Source: Variovorax sp. WS11
Lineage (GTDB): Bacteria > Pseudomonadota > Gammaproteobacteria > Burkholderiales > Burkholderiaceae_C
DNA: 64,000 nucleotides
Assembly (NCBI RefSeq): GCF_010499245.1
Contig: NZ_JAAGOW010000001.1
Location: 2,852,001 to 2,916,000, forward strand
Direction: 5' to 3'
Under the pieces are notes generated by a model. The model saw only the letters and a list, made by a program, of their open reading frames with translations, had not been told where the DNA came from and searched no databases. This document shows positions 7,839 through 19,546 of this stretch, in pieces. Each line of letters starts with the position of its first letter. The stretch's first letter is position 1. The translations under genes were made by a program, and so were the position numbers.

Positions 7839-8624
7839 ATGACCACCAGCGCCAAGCACCGCAGCAGCAAGCCCGCGCACGGGCCGGCGGCGCCGCTGCA
7901 GCCGGCGCTGGCGCTCTACGAGCAGGTCAAGTCCTTCATCACCCACAAGATCCAGGACGGCTCCTGGCCCGCCGGCCATCGCCTGCCTTCGGAGAGCGAG
8001 CTGGTCGCGCAGTTCGGCGTCGCGCGCATGACGGTCAACCGCGCGCTGCGCGAGCTGGTGGAGCAGGGCCGCATCGTTCGCGTGGCGGGCGTCGGCAGCT
8101 TCGTCGCCGAGGACAAGCCCCAGTCCACGCTGCTTCAGATCGCCAACATCGCCAGCGAGATCCGCGCCCGCGGCCACGACTACCGCTGCAAGTTCCTCGT
8201 GGCCGAGCGCATCGCCGCCTCGCCCGACGTGGCCGTGTGGCTGGACCTGCGGCCCGGCGAGTCGGTCTTCCACACCGTGTGCCTGCACCTGGAGAACAAC
8301 CTGCCCGTGCAGCTGGAAGACCGCCACGTCAACCCGCGCATGGTGCCGGCCTTCCTCGAGCAGGACTTCTCGGCCATGTCGCCCAGCGAGTACCTCGTGC
8401 GCAACGTGCCCTTCGACCAGATCGAGCATGTGGTCGATGCCGTGCTGCCGACGGTCGAGCAGGCCGAGCGGCTGGACATGCCCTCCAACGATCCGTGCCT
8501 GTTGCTGACGCGCCGTACCTGGTCGCGCAGCACCCCCGTGACGATGGTGCGCTGCCTGCACCCGGCCTCGCGCTACCGCCTGGGCAGCCGCTTCCGCGCG
8601 GACGGCAATCCGAGCTTCGGCTGA
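7839..8624 (+). CDS. hutC: histidine utilisation repressor HutC
   Basis: 261 residues. A GntR-type winged helix (about 25-95: [50 protein letters not shown]) is followed by a UTRA ligand-binding domain (about 110-250). HutC proteins repress hut operons and are released by urocanate. The first 20 residues are a Ser/Ala/Pro-rich tail. Two matching palindromes, before the importer operon that contains hutC and before hutH, are its likely sites. Start ATG at 7839 lies 11 bases after the ATPase stop. Confidence 0.92.
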   Translation: MTTSAKHRSSKPAHGPAAPLQPALALYEQVKSFITHKIQDGSWPAGHRLPSESELVAQFGVARMTVNRALRELVEQGRIVRVAGVGSFVAEDKPQSTLLQIANIASEIRARGHDYRCKFLVAERIAASPDVAVWLDLRPGESVFHTVCLHLENNLPVQLEDRHVNPRMVPAFLEQDFSAMSPSEYLVRNVPFDQIEHVVDAVLPTVEQAERLDMPSNDPCLLLTRRTWSRSTPVTMVRCLHPASRYRLGSRFRADGNPSFG

Positions 8625-8666
8625 ACGAAGTCCGCCCAGATCAGGACCGCCGTTCGCACGCACCTA

Positions 8667-8680
8667 CTTGTATAGACAGG
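8667..8680 (+). promoter_or_regulatory. HutC-type operator before hutH
   Basis: CTTGTATAGACAGG, differing from the site at 5080-5093 at one position. It ends 8 bases before the hutH start and overlaps the ribosome-binding site (ACAGGA), so a bound repressor would sit directly at the head of the structural operon. The 64-base gap between hutC and hutH holds no other obvious signal. Confidence 0.7.
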
Positions 8681-8688
8681 ATTCACGC

Positions 8689-10239
8689 ATGGACAACGCC
8701 TCCCTCTCCACCGCACCGCTGCTGCTCACGCCCGGCGAGGTCGAGCTCGCCGCCCTGCGCCGCGTGCACGCCGGCGGCATACAGCTCGCCATCGACCCCG
8801 CAGCGCGCGCCGGATTGCTCGCAGCCCAGGCCACCGTGCGCCGCATCGTCGATGCCGGCGAAGTGGTCTACGGCATCAACACCGGCTTCGGCAAGCTCGC
8901 GCAGACCATCATCCCGCACGAGCGCCTGGCCGAGCTGCAGCGCAACCTCGTGCTCTCGCACAGCGCCGGCACCGGCGCGCCGTTGCCGGACGGCGTCGTG
9001 CGCCTGGTGCTCGCCACCAAGGCGGTGAGCCTGGCGCGCGGCCACTCCGGCATCGCGCCCGAGATCGTCGATGCGCTGATCGCGCTGCACAACGCCGGCC
9101 TCTTGCCTCTCATCCCCTCCAAGGGCTCGGTCGGCGCCTCCGGCGATCTCGCGCCGCTCGCGCACCTGGCCTGCGTGCTGATCGGCGAGGGCGAGGTCAC
9201 GACGCCCGAGGGCGCGGTGATCGGTGGCGCGGAGGCGCTTTCGCGCATCGGCCTCCAGCCCTTCGTGCTCGGCCCCAAGGAAGGCCTGGCCCTGCTCAAC
9301 GGCACGCAGGTCTCGACAGCGTTGGCGCTGGCGGGCCTCTTCGGTGCCGAGGACGTGTTTGCGGCCGGCCTCATGGCCGGCGCACTCTCGCTCGAGGCGA
9401 TCCAAGGCTCGATCAAACCCTTCGATGCCCGCATCCACGCCGCGCGCGGCCAGCCGGGCCAGATCGCGGTTGCGGCCGCGGTGCGCACGCTGCTCGAAGG
9501 CAGCGAGATCATCCCCTCGCATGCCGACTGCGGCCGCGTGCAGGACCCCTATTCCGTCCGCTGCGTGCCGCAGGTCATGGGCGCCTGCCTCGACAACCTC
9601 GCGCATGCCGCCCGCGTGCTGCGCACCGAAGCCAACGCGGCCTCCGACAACCCGCTGGTCTTCGACAACGGCGACGTGATCTCCGGCGGCAACTTCCACG
9701 CCGAGCCCGTGGCCTTCGCGGCCGACATCATCGCGCTGTCGGTGGCCGAGATCGGCGCCATCAGCGAGCGCCGCATGGCCTTGCTGCTCGACAGCGGCCT
9801 CTCGGGCCTGCCGCCCTTCCTGGTGCGCGATGGCGGCGTCAACTCCGGCTTCATGATCGCGCAGGTCACGGCCGCGTCGCTCGCCTCGGAGAACAAGTCG
9901 CTCGCCCATCCGGCCAGCGTGGACAGCCTGCCCACTTCGGCCAACCAGGAGGACCATGTGTCGATGGCCACCTTTGCCGCGCGTCGCCTTGGCGAGATGG
10001 TGCAGAACACCGCGGTGGTCGTGGGCATCGAGGCGATGGCTGCCGCGCAGGGCATCGAGCTCAAGCGAGGCCCGAAGAGCTCGCCCCTGCTCGAAGCCGA
10101 ATTCGCCGCCATCCGCCAGCACGTCGCCTTCATCGACCAGGACCACTTCATCGCCCCCGACATCGAGGCCATGCGCCAGTGGGCGCGCCGCTGCGATTGG
10201 CCCGCCGCCCTCCTGGACATCCTGCCCAGCCGCCCCTGA
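8689..10239 (+). CDS. hutH: histidine ammonia-lyase HutH
   Basis: 516 residues, usual length for the family. Deaminates L-histidine to trans-urocanate in the cytoplasm. The MIO cofactor triad Ala-Ser-Gly is at 150-152 in [22 protein letters not shown] (61-68) and the C-terminal [14 protein letters not shown] are family signatures. ATG at 8689 chosen over an in-frame ATG 21 bases upstream because it follows AGGA at normal spacing and the protein then begins as in homologues. First gene of the structural hut operon, directly behind an operator. Confidence 0.97.
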   Translation: MDNASLSTAPLLLTPGEVELAALRRVHAGGIQLAIDPAARAGLLAAQATVRRIVDAGEVVYGINTGFGKLAQTIIPHERLAELQRNLVLSHSAGTGAPLPDGVVRLVLATKAVSLARGHSGIAPEIVDALIALHNAGLLPLIPSKGSVGASGDLAPLAHLACVLIGEGEVTTPEGAVIGGAEALSRIGLQPFVLGPKEGLALLNGTQVSTALALAGLFGAEDVFAAGLMAGALSLEAIQGSIKPFDARIHAARGQPGQIAVAAAVRTLLEGSEIIPSHADCGRVQDPYSVRCVPQVMGACLDNLAHAARVLRTEANAASDNPLVFDNGDVISGGNFHAEPVAFAADIIALSVAEIGAISERRMALLLDSGLSGLPPFLVRDGGVNSGFMIAQVTAASLASENKSLAHPASVDSLPTSANQEDHVSMATFAARRLGEMVQNTAVVVGIEAMAAAQGIELKRGPKSSPLLEAEFAAIRQHVAFIDQDHFIAPDIEAMRQWARRCDWPAALLDILPSRP

Positions 10240-10271
10240 ACCTCGCCCCCAAACCAAAGGGACAAGCCGCC

Positions 10272-11993
<1,722 letters not shown>

Positions 11994-12003
11994 GCCCAAC
12001 CCC

Positions 12004-13005
12004 ATGTCCGAGATCTATCTGCACTATTTGAACCACCTCGACGTCCAGGCGCTGGCGATGACCGACGCCGAGATCGTCGCCGCCGTCGAAGAAGGCCTGC
12101 TCGCGCAAGGTCGCGGCGAAACCACCATCGAGCCGCGCATGCACCTCGTGCCCGAGAAGGACTACCCGGGCCACTTCAACGTGCTGCGCGGCTACGTCCG
12201 GCCGCTCGGCGTGGCGGGCGTGAAGGTGGTGGGCGACTTCTATCGCAACTACGAAATCGGCCTGCCCTCGGAGCTGGCGCTGCTCAACCTCTTCGATCCG
12301 AAGACCGGCGTGCCGGTGGCCATCATCGATGCTTCCGACATCACCGATATGCGCACCGGCGCGATCACCGCCATCGGCGCCAAGCACCTCGCGCGCAAGA
12401 ACTCGAAGATCCTCGGTCACATCGGCGCGCGCGGCACTTCGTACTGGAACGTGCGCCTGCTGCACTCCATCTTCCACTTCGACGAGATCCGCGTGCATTC
12501 GCGCCGACCCGAGAGCCGCGAGAAATTCGCCGCGCGCCTGGAGCGCGACCTGGGCACGAAGATCACCATCACCGAGGACTGGGAGTCCTGCGTGCGCGGC
12601 GCCGACATCGTGGTCGAGGCCTCGCGCCTCGAGAAGCCCACGCCCATGCTCAAGACCGAGTGGATCAAGAAGGGCGCCTGCGTCATTCCCTACGGCACCA
12701 TGAGCGCGGTCGAGCTTTCGCTGACGGACATCATGGACAAGATGGTGATGGACGACTGGGGCCAGGCCAAGGCCGGTCCGCTGGGCGCACTGCGCGCGCA
12801 CGTCGACAGCGGCAAGCTGTCGGAGCAGACGCTGCATGCCGAGCTGGGCCAGATCGTCGCGGGCATCAAGCCCGGGCGCGAGAGCGAGGACGAGACCAAC
12901 CTGTTCTGGCATCGCGGCTTGTCGCTGTCCGACATCGCGCTCGGCTCGGCGATGCTCGCGAAGGCCAAGCGCATGGGCCTGGGCCAGCAGCTTCGCTTCC
13001 GCTGA
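12004..13005 (+). CDS. ornithine cyclodeaminase/mu-crystallin family protein
   Basis: 333 residues. A Rossmann segment (ILGHIGARGTS, with an altered GxGxxG) follows a substrate domain containing FNVLRGYVRPLGVAGVKVVGDF and ASDITDMRTGAITAIGAKHLA, typical of the ornithine cyclodeaminase/alanine dehydrogenase/ketimine reductase family. The exact reaction cannot be told; members deaminate amino acids or reduce cyclic imines. It sits in the hut operon 10 bases behind hutU, and no Hut pathway step needs it, so it may act on a side product or on glutamate-derived imines. Role is inference. Confidence 0.82.
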   Translation: MSEIYLHYLNHLDVQALAMTDAEIVAAVEEGLLAQGRGETTIEPRMHLVPEKDYPGHFNVLRGYVRPLGVAGVKVVGDFYRNYEIGLPSELALLNLFDPKTGVPVAIIDASDITDMRTGAITAIGAKHLARKNSKILGHIGARGTSYWNVRLLHSIFHFDEIRVHSRRPESREKFAARLERDLGTKITITEDWESCVRGADIVVEASRLEKPTPMLKTEWIKKGACVIPYGTMSAVELSLTDIMDKMVMDDWGQAKAGPLGALRAHVDSGKLSEQTLHAELGQIVAGIKPGRESEDETNLFWHRGLSLSDIALGSAMLAKAKRMGLGQQLRFR

Positions 13006-13013
13006 CGCTCGCC

Positions 13014-13820
13014 ATGGCTCGGGTCGCCAACGCGCGCATGTACTCGGCCACCGCCTCGGCGCGGGCCGACTGGAAGACCCTGCTCGCATGGGTGCTCGCG
13101 CGCGCGGAGCTCGGCTGGGAGGTGATCGACTACGACGCGCCTGCGCCGCTGGCCGCACTGTGGGCGCGCGAAGACCTGGGCCTGGTGATGATGTGCGGGC
13201 TGCCCTTCTCGCAGCGCACGCCGCGGCCCACGCTGGTCGCCGCGCCGGTGCCTTCGCCGGCGCGCTACGGCGGCCGGCCGGTCTACTTCACCGACATCGT
13301 CGTGCGCGCCGACGCGCCGTACCAGCGCCTCGAAGACACCTTCGGCGGCGTGGTGGGCTACACGCTGGCCGATTCGATGTCGGGCGGCGTGGCCTTGGCG
13401 AACCACCTCGCGCCTTACCGCGAAGCACGGGGAGCGCGTCTCTATCGCAAGGCGGTCGGCAACCTGATCCACGCGCGCGGCGTGATCGATGCGCTGGCCG
13501 CCGGCACCATCGACGTCGGCCCGCTCGACAGCTATTACCACGACCTGTTGCGACACAACGAGCCCGCCTTCGCGCAGCAGGTGCGCATCATCGCCAGCAC
13601 CGAGGCGCGGCCGATCCCGCCGCTGGTGGCCACGGCCGCGTTGAAGCCGGACGAACTCGCGCGCCTGCGCGAAGCGCTGCAGGCCAGCACAAAGGTGCCG
13701 GAGCTGCACGCCGTCGCGGAACGCTTGTTGCTTGCCGGCTTCGCCGTGCCCGATCCCGCGGACTACGAGGTCCTCGCGCAGATCGCCCGCCCCGACCTTC
13801 CCACCTTCGAGGAACTCTGA
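13014..13820 (+). CDS. PhnD/SsuA-like substrate-binding fold protein without signal peptide
   Basis: 268 residues resembling phosphonate/phosphite-type periplasmic binding proteins (MMCGLPFSQR, TFGGVVGYTLADSMSGGVALANHL, DVGPLDSYYHDLL). The N-terminus MARVANARMYSATA has no export signal, so it is either cytoplasmic or misassigned upstream; the frame is open further upstream but only inside the previous gene. It overlaps the next gene (TGATG). A cytoplasmic binding-protein fold could be a sensor or an enzyme. I cannot name its ligand; the operon points to imidazole compounds. Confidence 0.7.
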   Translation: MARVANARMYSATASARADWKTLLAWVLARAELGWEVIDYDAPAPLAALWAREDLGLVMMCGLPFSQRTPRPTLVAAPVPSPARYGGRPVYFTDIVVRADAPYQRLEDTFGGVVGYTLADSMSGGVALANHLAPYREARGARLYRKAVGNLIHARGVIDALAAGTIDVGPLDSYYHDLLRHNEPAFAQQVRIIASTEARPIPPLVATAALKPDELARLREALQASTKVPELHAVAERLLLAGFAVPDPADYEVLAQIARPDLPTFEEL

Positions 13821-14782
13821 TGATCCAGCGTTGTCTTGCCCTTCTGTTGCCTTTGCTCGCCGTGCCCTTGATCGCGCATGCGCAGCCTTATCCCTCCAAG
13901 CCCGTGCGCGTCATCGTGCCCTTCGCGCCCGGCGGCCCGGCCGATGTGCTGGCGCGCGTCATCGGGCAGGAGCTCTCCGAGGCCCTCGGCCAGCCCTTCG
14001 TGGTGGAGAACAAGGTGGGTGCCGCGGGCAACATCGGCGTCGAGCAAATCGCCAAGGCAACGCCCGATGGCTACACCGTGGGCATCGTGCCCGTGGGCAA
14101 CGTGGCGGTGAACCCCAGCCTCTTTCCCACGCTGCCCTACAAGGCCAGCGAGCTCGCGCCTGTCGCCATGCTCGCGACCGTCGAGAACGTGCTGGTGGTC
14201 AACGCGGACGTGCCCGCCAAGTCGCTCAAGGAGCTGCTCGCGCTCGCGAAGCAGAAGCCCGGCACGCTCAGCTTCGCATCGCCCGGGGCGGGCAGCCAGG
14301 CGCACCTGGCCGGCGAGCTGATGGCGCTCAGTGCCGAGGTGAAGCTCATTCACGTGCCCTACAAGGGCATCGGCCCCGCGCTCAACGACGTGGTGGGCGG
14401 GCAGGTGACCATGATGTTCGGCGCGATGTCGGCGGTTCTGCCGCACGTCAAGTCGGGCAAGCTGCGTGCGCTCGGCGTCGCGAGCATCAAGCGCTCGGCG
14501 ACGATGCCCGAGCTGCCGACCATCGCCGAGCAGGGCCTGCCGCGCTTCGAAGCCGTGTCCTGGTATGCGCTGATGGCACCGGCCGGCACGCCCGCGGCCA
14601 TCGTCGACCGCCTCAACGCCGAGAGCGCGCGTTCGCTCGCCAAGCCCGCGATCCGGGAGAAGTTCGCGGCGCAGGGGCTCGAGCCCGGCGGCGGCAAGCC
14701 GCAGGACCTCGCCACCGAGATCCAGGCGGAGACCGTGCGCTGGGCTGACGTGATCAAGAAGCAGAACATCAAGCCGGACTGA
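13820..14782 (+). CDS. Bug-family tripartite tricarboxylate transporter receptor
   Basis: 320 residues with signal peptide (MIQRCLALLLPLLAVPLIAHA) and the Bug/TctC fold: YPSKPVRVIVPFAPGGPADVLAR, then GQPFVVENKVGAAGNIG. Bug proteins are periplasmic binders serving TctAB transporters. No TctA or TctB gene lies nearby, which is common for orphan Bug proteins in Burkholderiales. ATG overlaps the stop of the previous gene and the stop overlaps the hutD start, so it belongs to the hut transcript and may bind a pathway-related acid such as urocanate; the ligand is inference. Confidence 0.88.
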   Translation: MIQRCLALLLPLLAVPLIAHAQPYPSKPVRVIVPFAPGGPADVLARVIGQELSEALGQPFVVENKVGAAGNIGVEQIAKATPDGYTVGIVPVGNVAVNPSLFPTLPYKASELAPVAMLATVENVLVVNADVPAKSLKELLALAKQKPGTLSFASPGAGSQAHLAGELMALSAEVKLIHVPYKGIGPALNDVVGGQVTMMFGAMSAVLPHVKSGKLRALGVASIKRSATMPELPTIAEQGLPRFEAVSWYALMAPAGTPAAIVDRLNAESARSLAKPAIREKFAAQGLEPGGGKPQDLATEIQAETVRWADVIKKQNIKPD

Positions 14783-15369
14783 TGGCCCTTCATCGCTTTT
14801 CGCGCGCCACGCTGCCCGCGACGCCCTGGAAGAACGGCGGCGGCACCACGCAGGAGATCGCCTGCTGGCCCGCGGGCGCGGGCCTGTCCGACTTCGGCTG
14901 GCGCGTGAGCATCGCGACCATCGCGGCTGCGGGGCCCTTCTCGGTCTTCGCGGGCGTGGACCGCAGCATCACGCTGCTGGATGGCGAGGGCGTTCGCCTG
15001 CACTCGCGCGATGGGCGCATCGATCACCGGCTCGACGTGCCGCACCGGCCCTTCGCCTTTCCCGGGGATGTAGAGATCGACTGCACGCTGCAGGGCGGCG
15101 CGTCGAGCGACTTCAATGTGATGACGCGGCGCGGGCAGTGGCGTGCGGAGGTGCAGGTGCTCGACGGCGCAGGCGCGATCGCTCCCGCCTCGCATGGTGT
15201 GCTGCTGGTCTTGCGTGGCGACTGGCGCCTGGATGGCGAGGACCGGCTCTGCCGCGAAGGCGAGGGCCTGCATTGGACCGAAGCGCCGCACGCGTGGCAG
15301 GCCGTGCCGGCGAGTCCGGATGCGCGCCTGGCCGTGGTGCGCATCCTGCCCGCCGACCCGCAGCCTTGA
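14782..15369 (+). CDS. hutD: HutD family protein
   Basis: 195 residues, a cupin-like HutD protein: [52 protein letters not shown], and the strand series ending in LAVVRIL. HutD is common in hut operons; it is not an enzyme of the pathway and has been proposed to limit hut expression or pathway flux. The ATG overlaps the stop of the Bug-family gene (TGATG); hutI starts 10 bases after its stop. Confidence 0.92.
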   Translation: MALHRFSRATLPATPWKNGGGTTQEIACWPAGAGLSDFGWRVSIATIAAAGPFSVFAGVDRSITLLDGEGVRLHSRDGRIDHRLDVPHRPFAFPGDVEIDCTLQGGASSDFNVMTRRGQWRAEVQVLDGAGAIAPASHGVLLVLRGDWRLDGEDRLCREGEGLHWTEAPHAWQAVPASPDARLAVVRILPADPQP

Positions 15370-15379
15370 GAGACGAACC

Positions 15380-16660
15380 ATGACAACCCCGAACCACCTT
15401 CCTTCCGCCGACGGCCTGTGGACGGGCCTGCGCCTGGCCCCTGGTGCGGCGCCCGATGTGTCGCTGCCCGAGGGCGCGCAAGCGGCAATCGCCGTGGAGC
15501 AGGGCCGTATCGGCTGGATCGGCGACAGTGGCGCCGTGCCCGAGCGCTTTGCCACTGCGCCACGTCACGACGGCGCAGGCGCGCTCGTCACCCCCGGCCT
15601 GATCGACTGCCACACGCACCTGGTCTACGGCGGCCAGCGCGCCAACGAGTTCGCGATGCGCCTCGCGGGGGCGAGCTACGAGGAGGTCGCGAAGGCCGGC
15701 GGCGGCATCGTCTCATCGGTCCGCGCCACGCGCGAGGCCGACGAAGACGAGCTCTTCGCCCAGGCCGCGCCGCGCCTGGAGCAACTGCTGGCCGATGGCG
15801 TGTGCGCGATCGAGATCAAGTCCGGCTACGGCCTCTCGCTCGAACACGAGCGCAAGCAACTGCGCGTGGCGCGGCGGCTCGGCGAGGCCTATGGCGTGAC
15901 GGTACGCACCACCTTCCTCGGTGCCCATGCGCTGCCGCCGGAGTACGCGGGCCGCAGCGGCGAGTACATCGACGCGGTGTGCCGGGAGATGATGCCCGCC
16001 CTCGCTGCCGAGGGGCTGATCGATGCGGTCGACGTTTTCTGCGAACGCATTGCCTTCTCGCTGGAAGAGACCGAGCACGTGTTCCAGGCGGCCCGCGCGC
16101 TGGGCCTGCCGGTCAAGCTGCATGCCGAGCAGCTGTCCGACATGGGCGGTGCGGCGCTGGCGGCGCGCTACGGCGCGCTGTCGTGCGACCACATCGAGCA
16201 CCTCTCCCCCGAGGGCATCGCCGCCATGCGCGAGGCCGGCACCGTCGCCGTGCTGCTGCCGGGTGCGTACTACACGCTGCGCGATACGCACCTGCCGCCC
16301 ATCGAAGCGCTGCGCGCGGCTGGCGTGCCGATGGCCGTGTCGACCGACCACAACCCCGGCACCTCGCCGGCGCTGAGCCTGCTGCTGATGGTGAACATGG
16401 CCTGCACGCTGTTCCGCCTGACCGTGCCCGAGGCGCTGGCCGGGGTCACCGTGCACGCGGCGAAGGCGCTGGGCCTCGAGGACACGCATGGCGTGCTCGG
16501 CGTGGGGCGGCCGGCCGACTTCGTGCTGTGGGATGTGCGCGAGGCGGCCGAGCTCGCGTACTGGTTCGGCCACAGGCCTGCGCGCATCGTGGTGCGGCGG
16601 GGCCGTGTTGCTTTTCCCTCTCCCTCTGGGAGAGGGCAGGGTGAGGGCACGCGGCCGTGA
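15380..16660 (+). CDS. hutI: imidazolonepropionase HutI with repeat-encoded C-terminal tail
   Basis: 426 residues. Hydrolyses 4-imidazolone-5-propionate to N-formimino-L-glutamate. Amidohydrolase metal sites are visible: HTH in [14 protein letters not shown], His in [12 protein letters not shown], and Asp in [12 protein letters not shown]. The conserved protein ends at about [10 protein letters not shown]; the last dozen or so residues ([12 protein letters not shown]...) are encoded by a REP-like palindromic repeat at 16616-16649, so the stop has been moved downstream. The stop overlaps the GTG start of hutF (16657-16660). ATG at 15380 was chosen because upstream in-frame starts lie within hutD. 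Confidence 0.95.
   Translation: MTTPNHLPSADGLWTGLRLAPGAAPDVSLPEGAQAAIAVEQGRIGWIGDSGAVPERFATAPRHDGAGALVTPGLIDCHTHLVYGGQRANEFAMRLAGASYEEVAKAGGGIVSSVRATREADEDELFAQAAPRLEQLLADGVCAIEIKSGYGLSLEHERKQLRVARRLGEAYGVTVRTTFLGAHALPPEYAGRSGEYIDAVCREMMPALAAEGLIDAVDVFCERIAFSLEETEHVFQAARALGLPVKLHAEQLSDMGGAALAARYGALSCDHIEHLSPEGIAAMREAGTVAVLLPGAYYTLRDTHLPPIEALRAAGVPMAVSTDHNPGTSPALSLLLMVNMACTLFRLTVPEALAGVTVHAAKALGLEDTHGVLGVGRPADFVLWDVREAAELAYWFGHRPARIVVRRGRVAFPSPSGRGQGEGTRP
16616..16649 (+). repeat. REP-like palindrome inside the hutI 3' end
   Basis: CCCTCTCCCTCTGGGAGAGGG palindromic core (given here from 16616) followed by CAGGGTGAGGGCA. Related copies occur at 27178-27211 (inverted) and as an inverted pair at 59667-59760. 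It lies in frame within hutI and encodes its extra C-terminal residues. Confidence 0.8.
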
Positions 16661-18048
16661 CCAACGCGCTCTTCGCGCAGGATGCGCTGCTTCCGGCAGG
16701 CTGGTCGAAGAACGTCCTGCTGACGTGGAACGACGCTGGACAGCTCACGCAGGTGCAGGCCGACGCGCAACCACCTGCAGGCACGCCGACCGCAAGCGGC
16801 CCCATCGTCCCCGGCATGCCCAACCTGCATTCGCATGCCTTCCAGCGTGCCTTCGCCGGGCTCACCGAATTCCGCGGCAGCGGCGAAGACAGCTTCTGGA
16901 GCTGGCGCAGCCTGATGTACCGCTTTGCGGCGCAGCTCTCGCCGCAGCAGGTCGAAGCCATTGCCACCTGGCTCTATGTCGAGATGCTCGAAGCCGGCTA
17001 CACCTCGGTCTGCGAGTTTCACTACCTGCACCACGACCGCGACGGCCGGCCCTATGCCGACGATGCCGAGCTTGCGCTCGCGCTGCTGCGCGCAGCCGAA
17101 CGCACCGGCATCGGCCTGACCCTGCTGCCCGTGCTCTACCAGGCCAGCGGCTTCGGCGGTCAGCCGCCCAATGCGGGGCAGTGCCGCTTCGTTCGTTCGA
17201 CGGAATCGATGCTGCGCCTGCTCGAGCGCCTGCGCCCCGCGTGCGAGTCGCAGGGCGCGCGCCTCGGCCTCGCGCCGCATTCGCTGCGCGCGGTCGCGCC
17301 CGAGGCCTTGCGCGATGTGCTCGCGGGGCTGGACGCGATCGATGCCACCGCGCCCATTCACATCCACATCGCCGAGCAGACCGCCGAGATCGAGGCCTGC
17401 CTGGCCTGGAGCGGCCAGCGCCCCGTTGCGTGGCTGCTCGACCATGCGCCGGTCGATGCGCGCTGGTGCCTGGTGCATGCCACGCACATGGATGCGGACG
17501 AATACCGCCGCGCGGCCGCGACCGGCGCGGTCGCGGGGCTGTGCCCGACCACCGAGGCCAACCTCGGTGACGGCCTGTTCGACTTCGGTGCCTGGCGCGC
17601 GAGCGGCGGGCGCTGGGGCGTCGGCTCCGACAGCCATGCCTGCGTCAACGCGGCCGAGGAACTGCTGATGCTCGAATACGGCCAGCGGTTGGCGACCCGG
17701 CAGCGCAACATCGGCGCCGATGCGGACCAGCCTTGTGTCGCGACGGCCCTGACGCTCGCGGCGGTGCAGGGTGGGGCGCAGGCTTCAGGTCGCGCGGTCG
17801 CGGGCCTGGCTGTCGGCCAGCAGGCCGACTTCGTGATGCTCGACGCCAGCCATCCTGCGCTCGCCGGCCTCGGCGCGACGGACATGCTGTCCTCGCATGT
17901 CTTCGCCAGCCATCGCGGCAACGCGATCGCCGCGGCCTGGGTGGCCGGCCAGCCACGCGTCGCGGGCGGACGGCATCCTCTTCACCACGATGCGGCGGCG
18001 GCCTTCGTCGCCGCGCGCAACCAACTGCTCACTGATTCACCGTCATGA
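16657..18048 (+). CDS. hutF: formimidoylglutamate deiminase HutF
   Basis: 463 residues. Removes ammonia from N-formimino-L-glutamate to give N-formyl-L-glutamate, the step that defines the five-enzyme hut pathway. Metal and active-site motifs: [38 protein letters not shown] and [17 protein letters not shown] start overlaps the hutI stop; its own stop overlaps the hutG ATG (18045-18048). No separate ribosome-binding site is evident because of the upstream repeat, so coupling to hutI is likely. Confidence 0.95.
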   Translation: MTNALFAQDALLPAGWSKNVLLTWNDAGQLTQVQADAQPPAGTPTASGPIVPGMPNLHSHAFQRAFAGLTEFRGSGEDSFWSWRSLMYRFAAQLSPQQVEAIATWLYVEMLEAGYTSVCEFHYLHHDRDGRPYADDAELALALLRAAERTGIGLTLLPVLYQASGFGGQPPNAGQCRFVRSTESMLRLLERLRPACESQGARLGLAPHSLRAVAPEALRDVLAGLDAIDATAPIHIHIAEQTAEIEACLAWSGQRPVAWLLDHAPVDARWCLVHATHMDADEYRRAAATGAVAGLCPTTEANLGDGLFDFGAWRASGGRWGVGSDSHACVNAAEELLMLEYGQRLATRQRNIGADADQPCVATALTLAAVQGGAQASGRAVAGLAVGQQADFVMLDASHPALAGLGATDMLSSHVFASHRGNAIAAAWVAGQPRVAGGRHPLHHDAAAAFVAARNQLLTDSPS

Positions 18049-18860
18049 ACTTCTTCGAAACCACCGAGCCCCCTTTCCGCTTCCGCCAGGGCACGCGGCC
18101 GCTGCTCATCTCCATGCCGCATGTGGGCACCCATGTGCCGCCCGCACTGGCCGCGCGGCTGACCGAGGAGGCGAGACAGGTGCCAGATACCGACTGGCAC
18201 CTGGAGCGCCTCTACGACTTCGCCGACGAACTGGGCGCTTCCGTGCTCGTGGCCACGCATTCACGCTATGTGATCGACCTGAACCGGCCGCCGGACAACC
18301 AGAACCTCTACCCGGGCCAGGACACCACCGGCCTGTGCCCCGTCGACACCTTCGACAAGACGCCGCTCTACGCCGCTGGCGATGTGCCGGACGAGGCTGA
18401 GATTTCGGCGCGCGTGGATGCGATCTGGAAGCCGTACCACCAGAAGCTGACGGCCGAACTGGAGCGCATGAAGCAGTTGCACGGCACCGTCGCGCTGTGG
18501 GACGCGCATTCGATCCGCTCGGTGCTGCCGCGCTTTTTCGAAGGGCGGTTGACCGATCTCAATCTAGGGACTGGGGGAGGAACGAGCTGCGATCCGGCGC
18601 TGGCAGATGCGCTGCTCCGGATCGCCTCATCGGCAAGCGGCCATACCGCGGTGTTGAACGGCCGCTTCAAGGGAGGGCATATCACGCGCACCTTCGGCAA
18701 TCCCGCGGGCGGCGTGCATGCGGTGCAGCTGGAAATGACGCAGGCCAGCTACATGGAGGAGCAGCTGCCTTTTGCGTACCTGCCTGAAACCGCCATCCGC
18801 GTGCAGCCGGTGGTGCGGCGGATGGTGGAGGAGGTGTTGGAGTTTGTTGGAGGCCGGTAG
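18045..18860 (+). CDS. hutG: N-formylglutamate deformylase HutG
   Basis: 271 residues, FGase family. Hydrolyses N-formyl-L-glutamate to glutamate and formate. Signatures: LLISMPHVGTHVP, RYVIDLNRPPDNQNLYPGQ, LWDAHSIRS and the late GRFKGGHITRTFGNP. ATG overlaps the hutF stop (ATGA). It ends the hut operon. A decayed duplicate of its last 40 codons lies at 22573-22690. Confidence 0.95.
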   Translation: MNFFETTEPPFRFRQGTRPLLISMPHVGTHVPPALAARLTEEARQVPDTDWHLERLYDFADELGASVLVATHSRYVIDLNRPPDNQNLYPGQDTTGLCPVDTFDKTPLYAAGDVPDEAEISARVDAIWKPYHQKLTAELERMKQLHGTVALWDAHSIRSVLPRFFEGRLTDLNLGTGGGTSCDPALADALLRIASSASGHTAVLNGRFKGGHITRTFGNPAGGVHAVQLEMTQASYMEEQLPFAYLPETAIRVQPVVRRMVEEVLEFVGGR

Positions 18861-19339
18861 AGGCCCTTCTTGCGCTCCGAAATTCCCTGTCGACAACCCG
18901 AGGATGCACATTTTTCCATCCTCCCGGTTGCTCAATTAATTGTTGGGAGGAGATTCTTCGTCCGAAGCCTCGGATTTGGCGTTGATAGCCTCCTCGCTAA
19001 CAACGGGAATTCCTTTCAAGCTCAAGAAACCTTCGGCGCCTTTTTGCCTGGCCGGCCTGTTTGCCTTCGTCTCTCTCCATGAGGTTGTTACCTGGCATGC
19101 TTGGAGTTCGCACCACCCTTGGCGCGGTGAGCCTTCGCGGAGTAGTGTCCGTGCACCGGGATAGGGGCGACGGGAGCATGTGTTCGCGGGCAGGCCGGCG
19201 TTCGACAATGAGCTGCGAGCTCGGGTTGTTATCTGGCTGCCCCTTCGATTCGCCCGGTTGCGCTGCGAGCGCGGATCCGTAGTTGTCGTGTTGCCCGCGA
19301 GCTTCCGCCGTGATTAACGCCACTGCAGGAGATCGCCTT
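18861..19339. other. gap after hutG with a possible minus-strand gene remnant and IS110 upstream region
   Basis: No convincing complete gene. On the minus strand, from about 19080 down to 18936, a reading ends in a tail such as KGIPVVSEEAINAK and a stop, which looks like the C-terminus of a gene whose front is missing. The rest up to 19339 is probably the left flank of the IS110 element, whose exact end I cannot fix. No clear terminator for the hut operon was found. Confidence 0.4.
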
Positions 19340-19546
19340 ATGAGAGTCATCGGTTTGGACGTGCATCGCAACTTCGCACAGGTTGCGATCCTCGACGGAG
19401 GCCTGGTCAAGGACCACGGCCGATTCGTCATGGAGCGCGAGGCCGTGCTGGCCTTCGCGAACAAGGTGCTGACCAAGGAGGACGACGTCGTGCTGGAGGC
19501 AACCGGCAATACGGCGATCATTGTCCGACTGCTGACGCCCTTCGTG

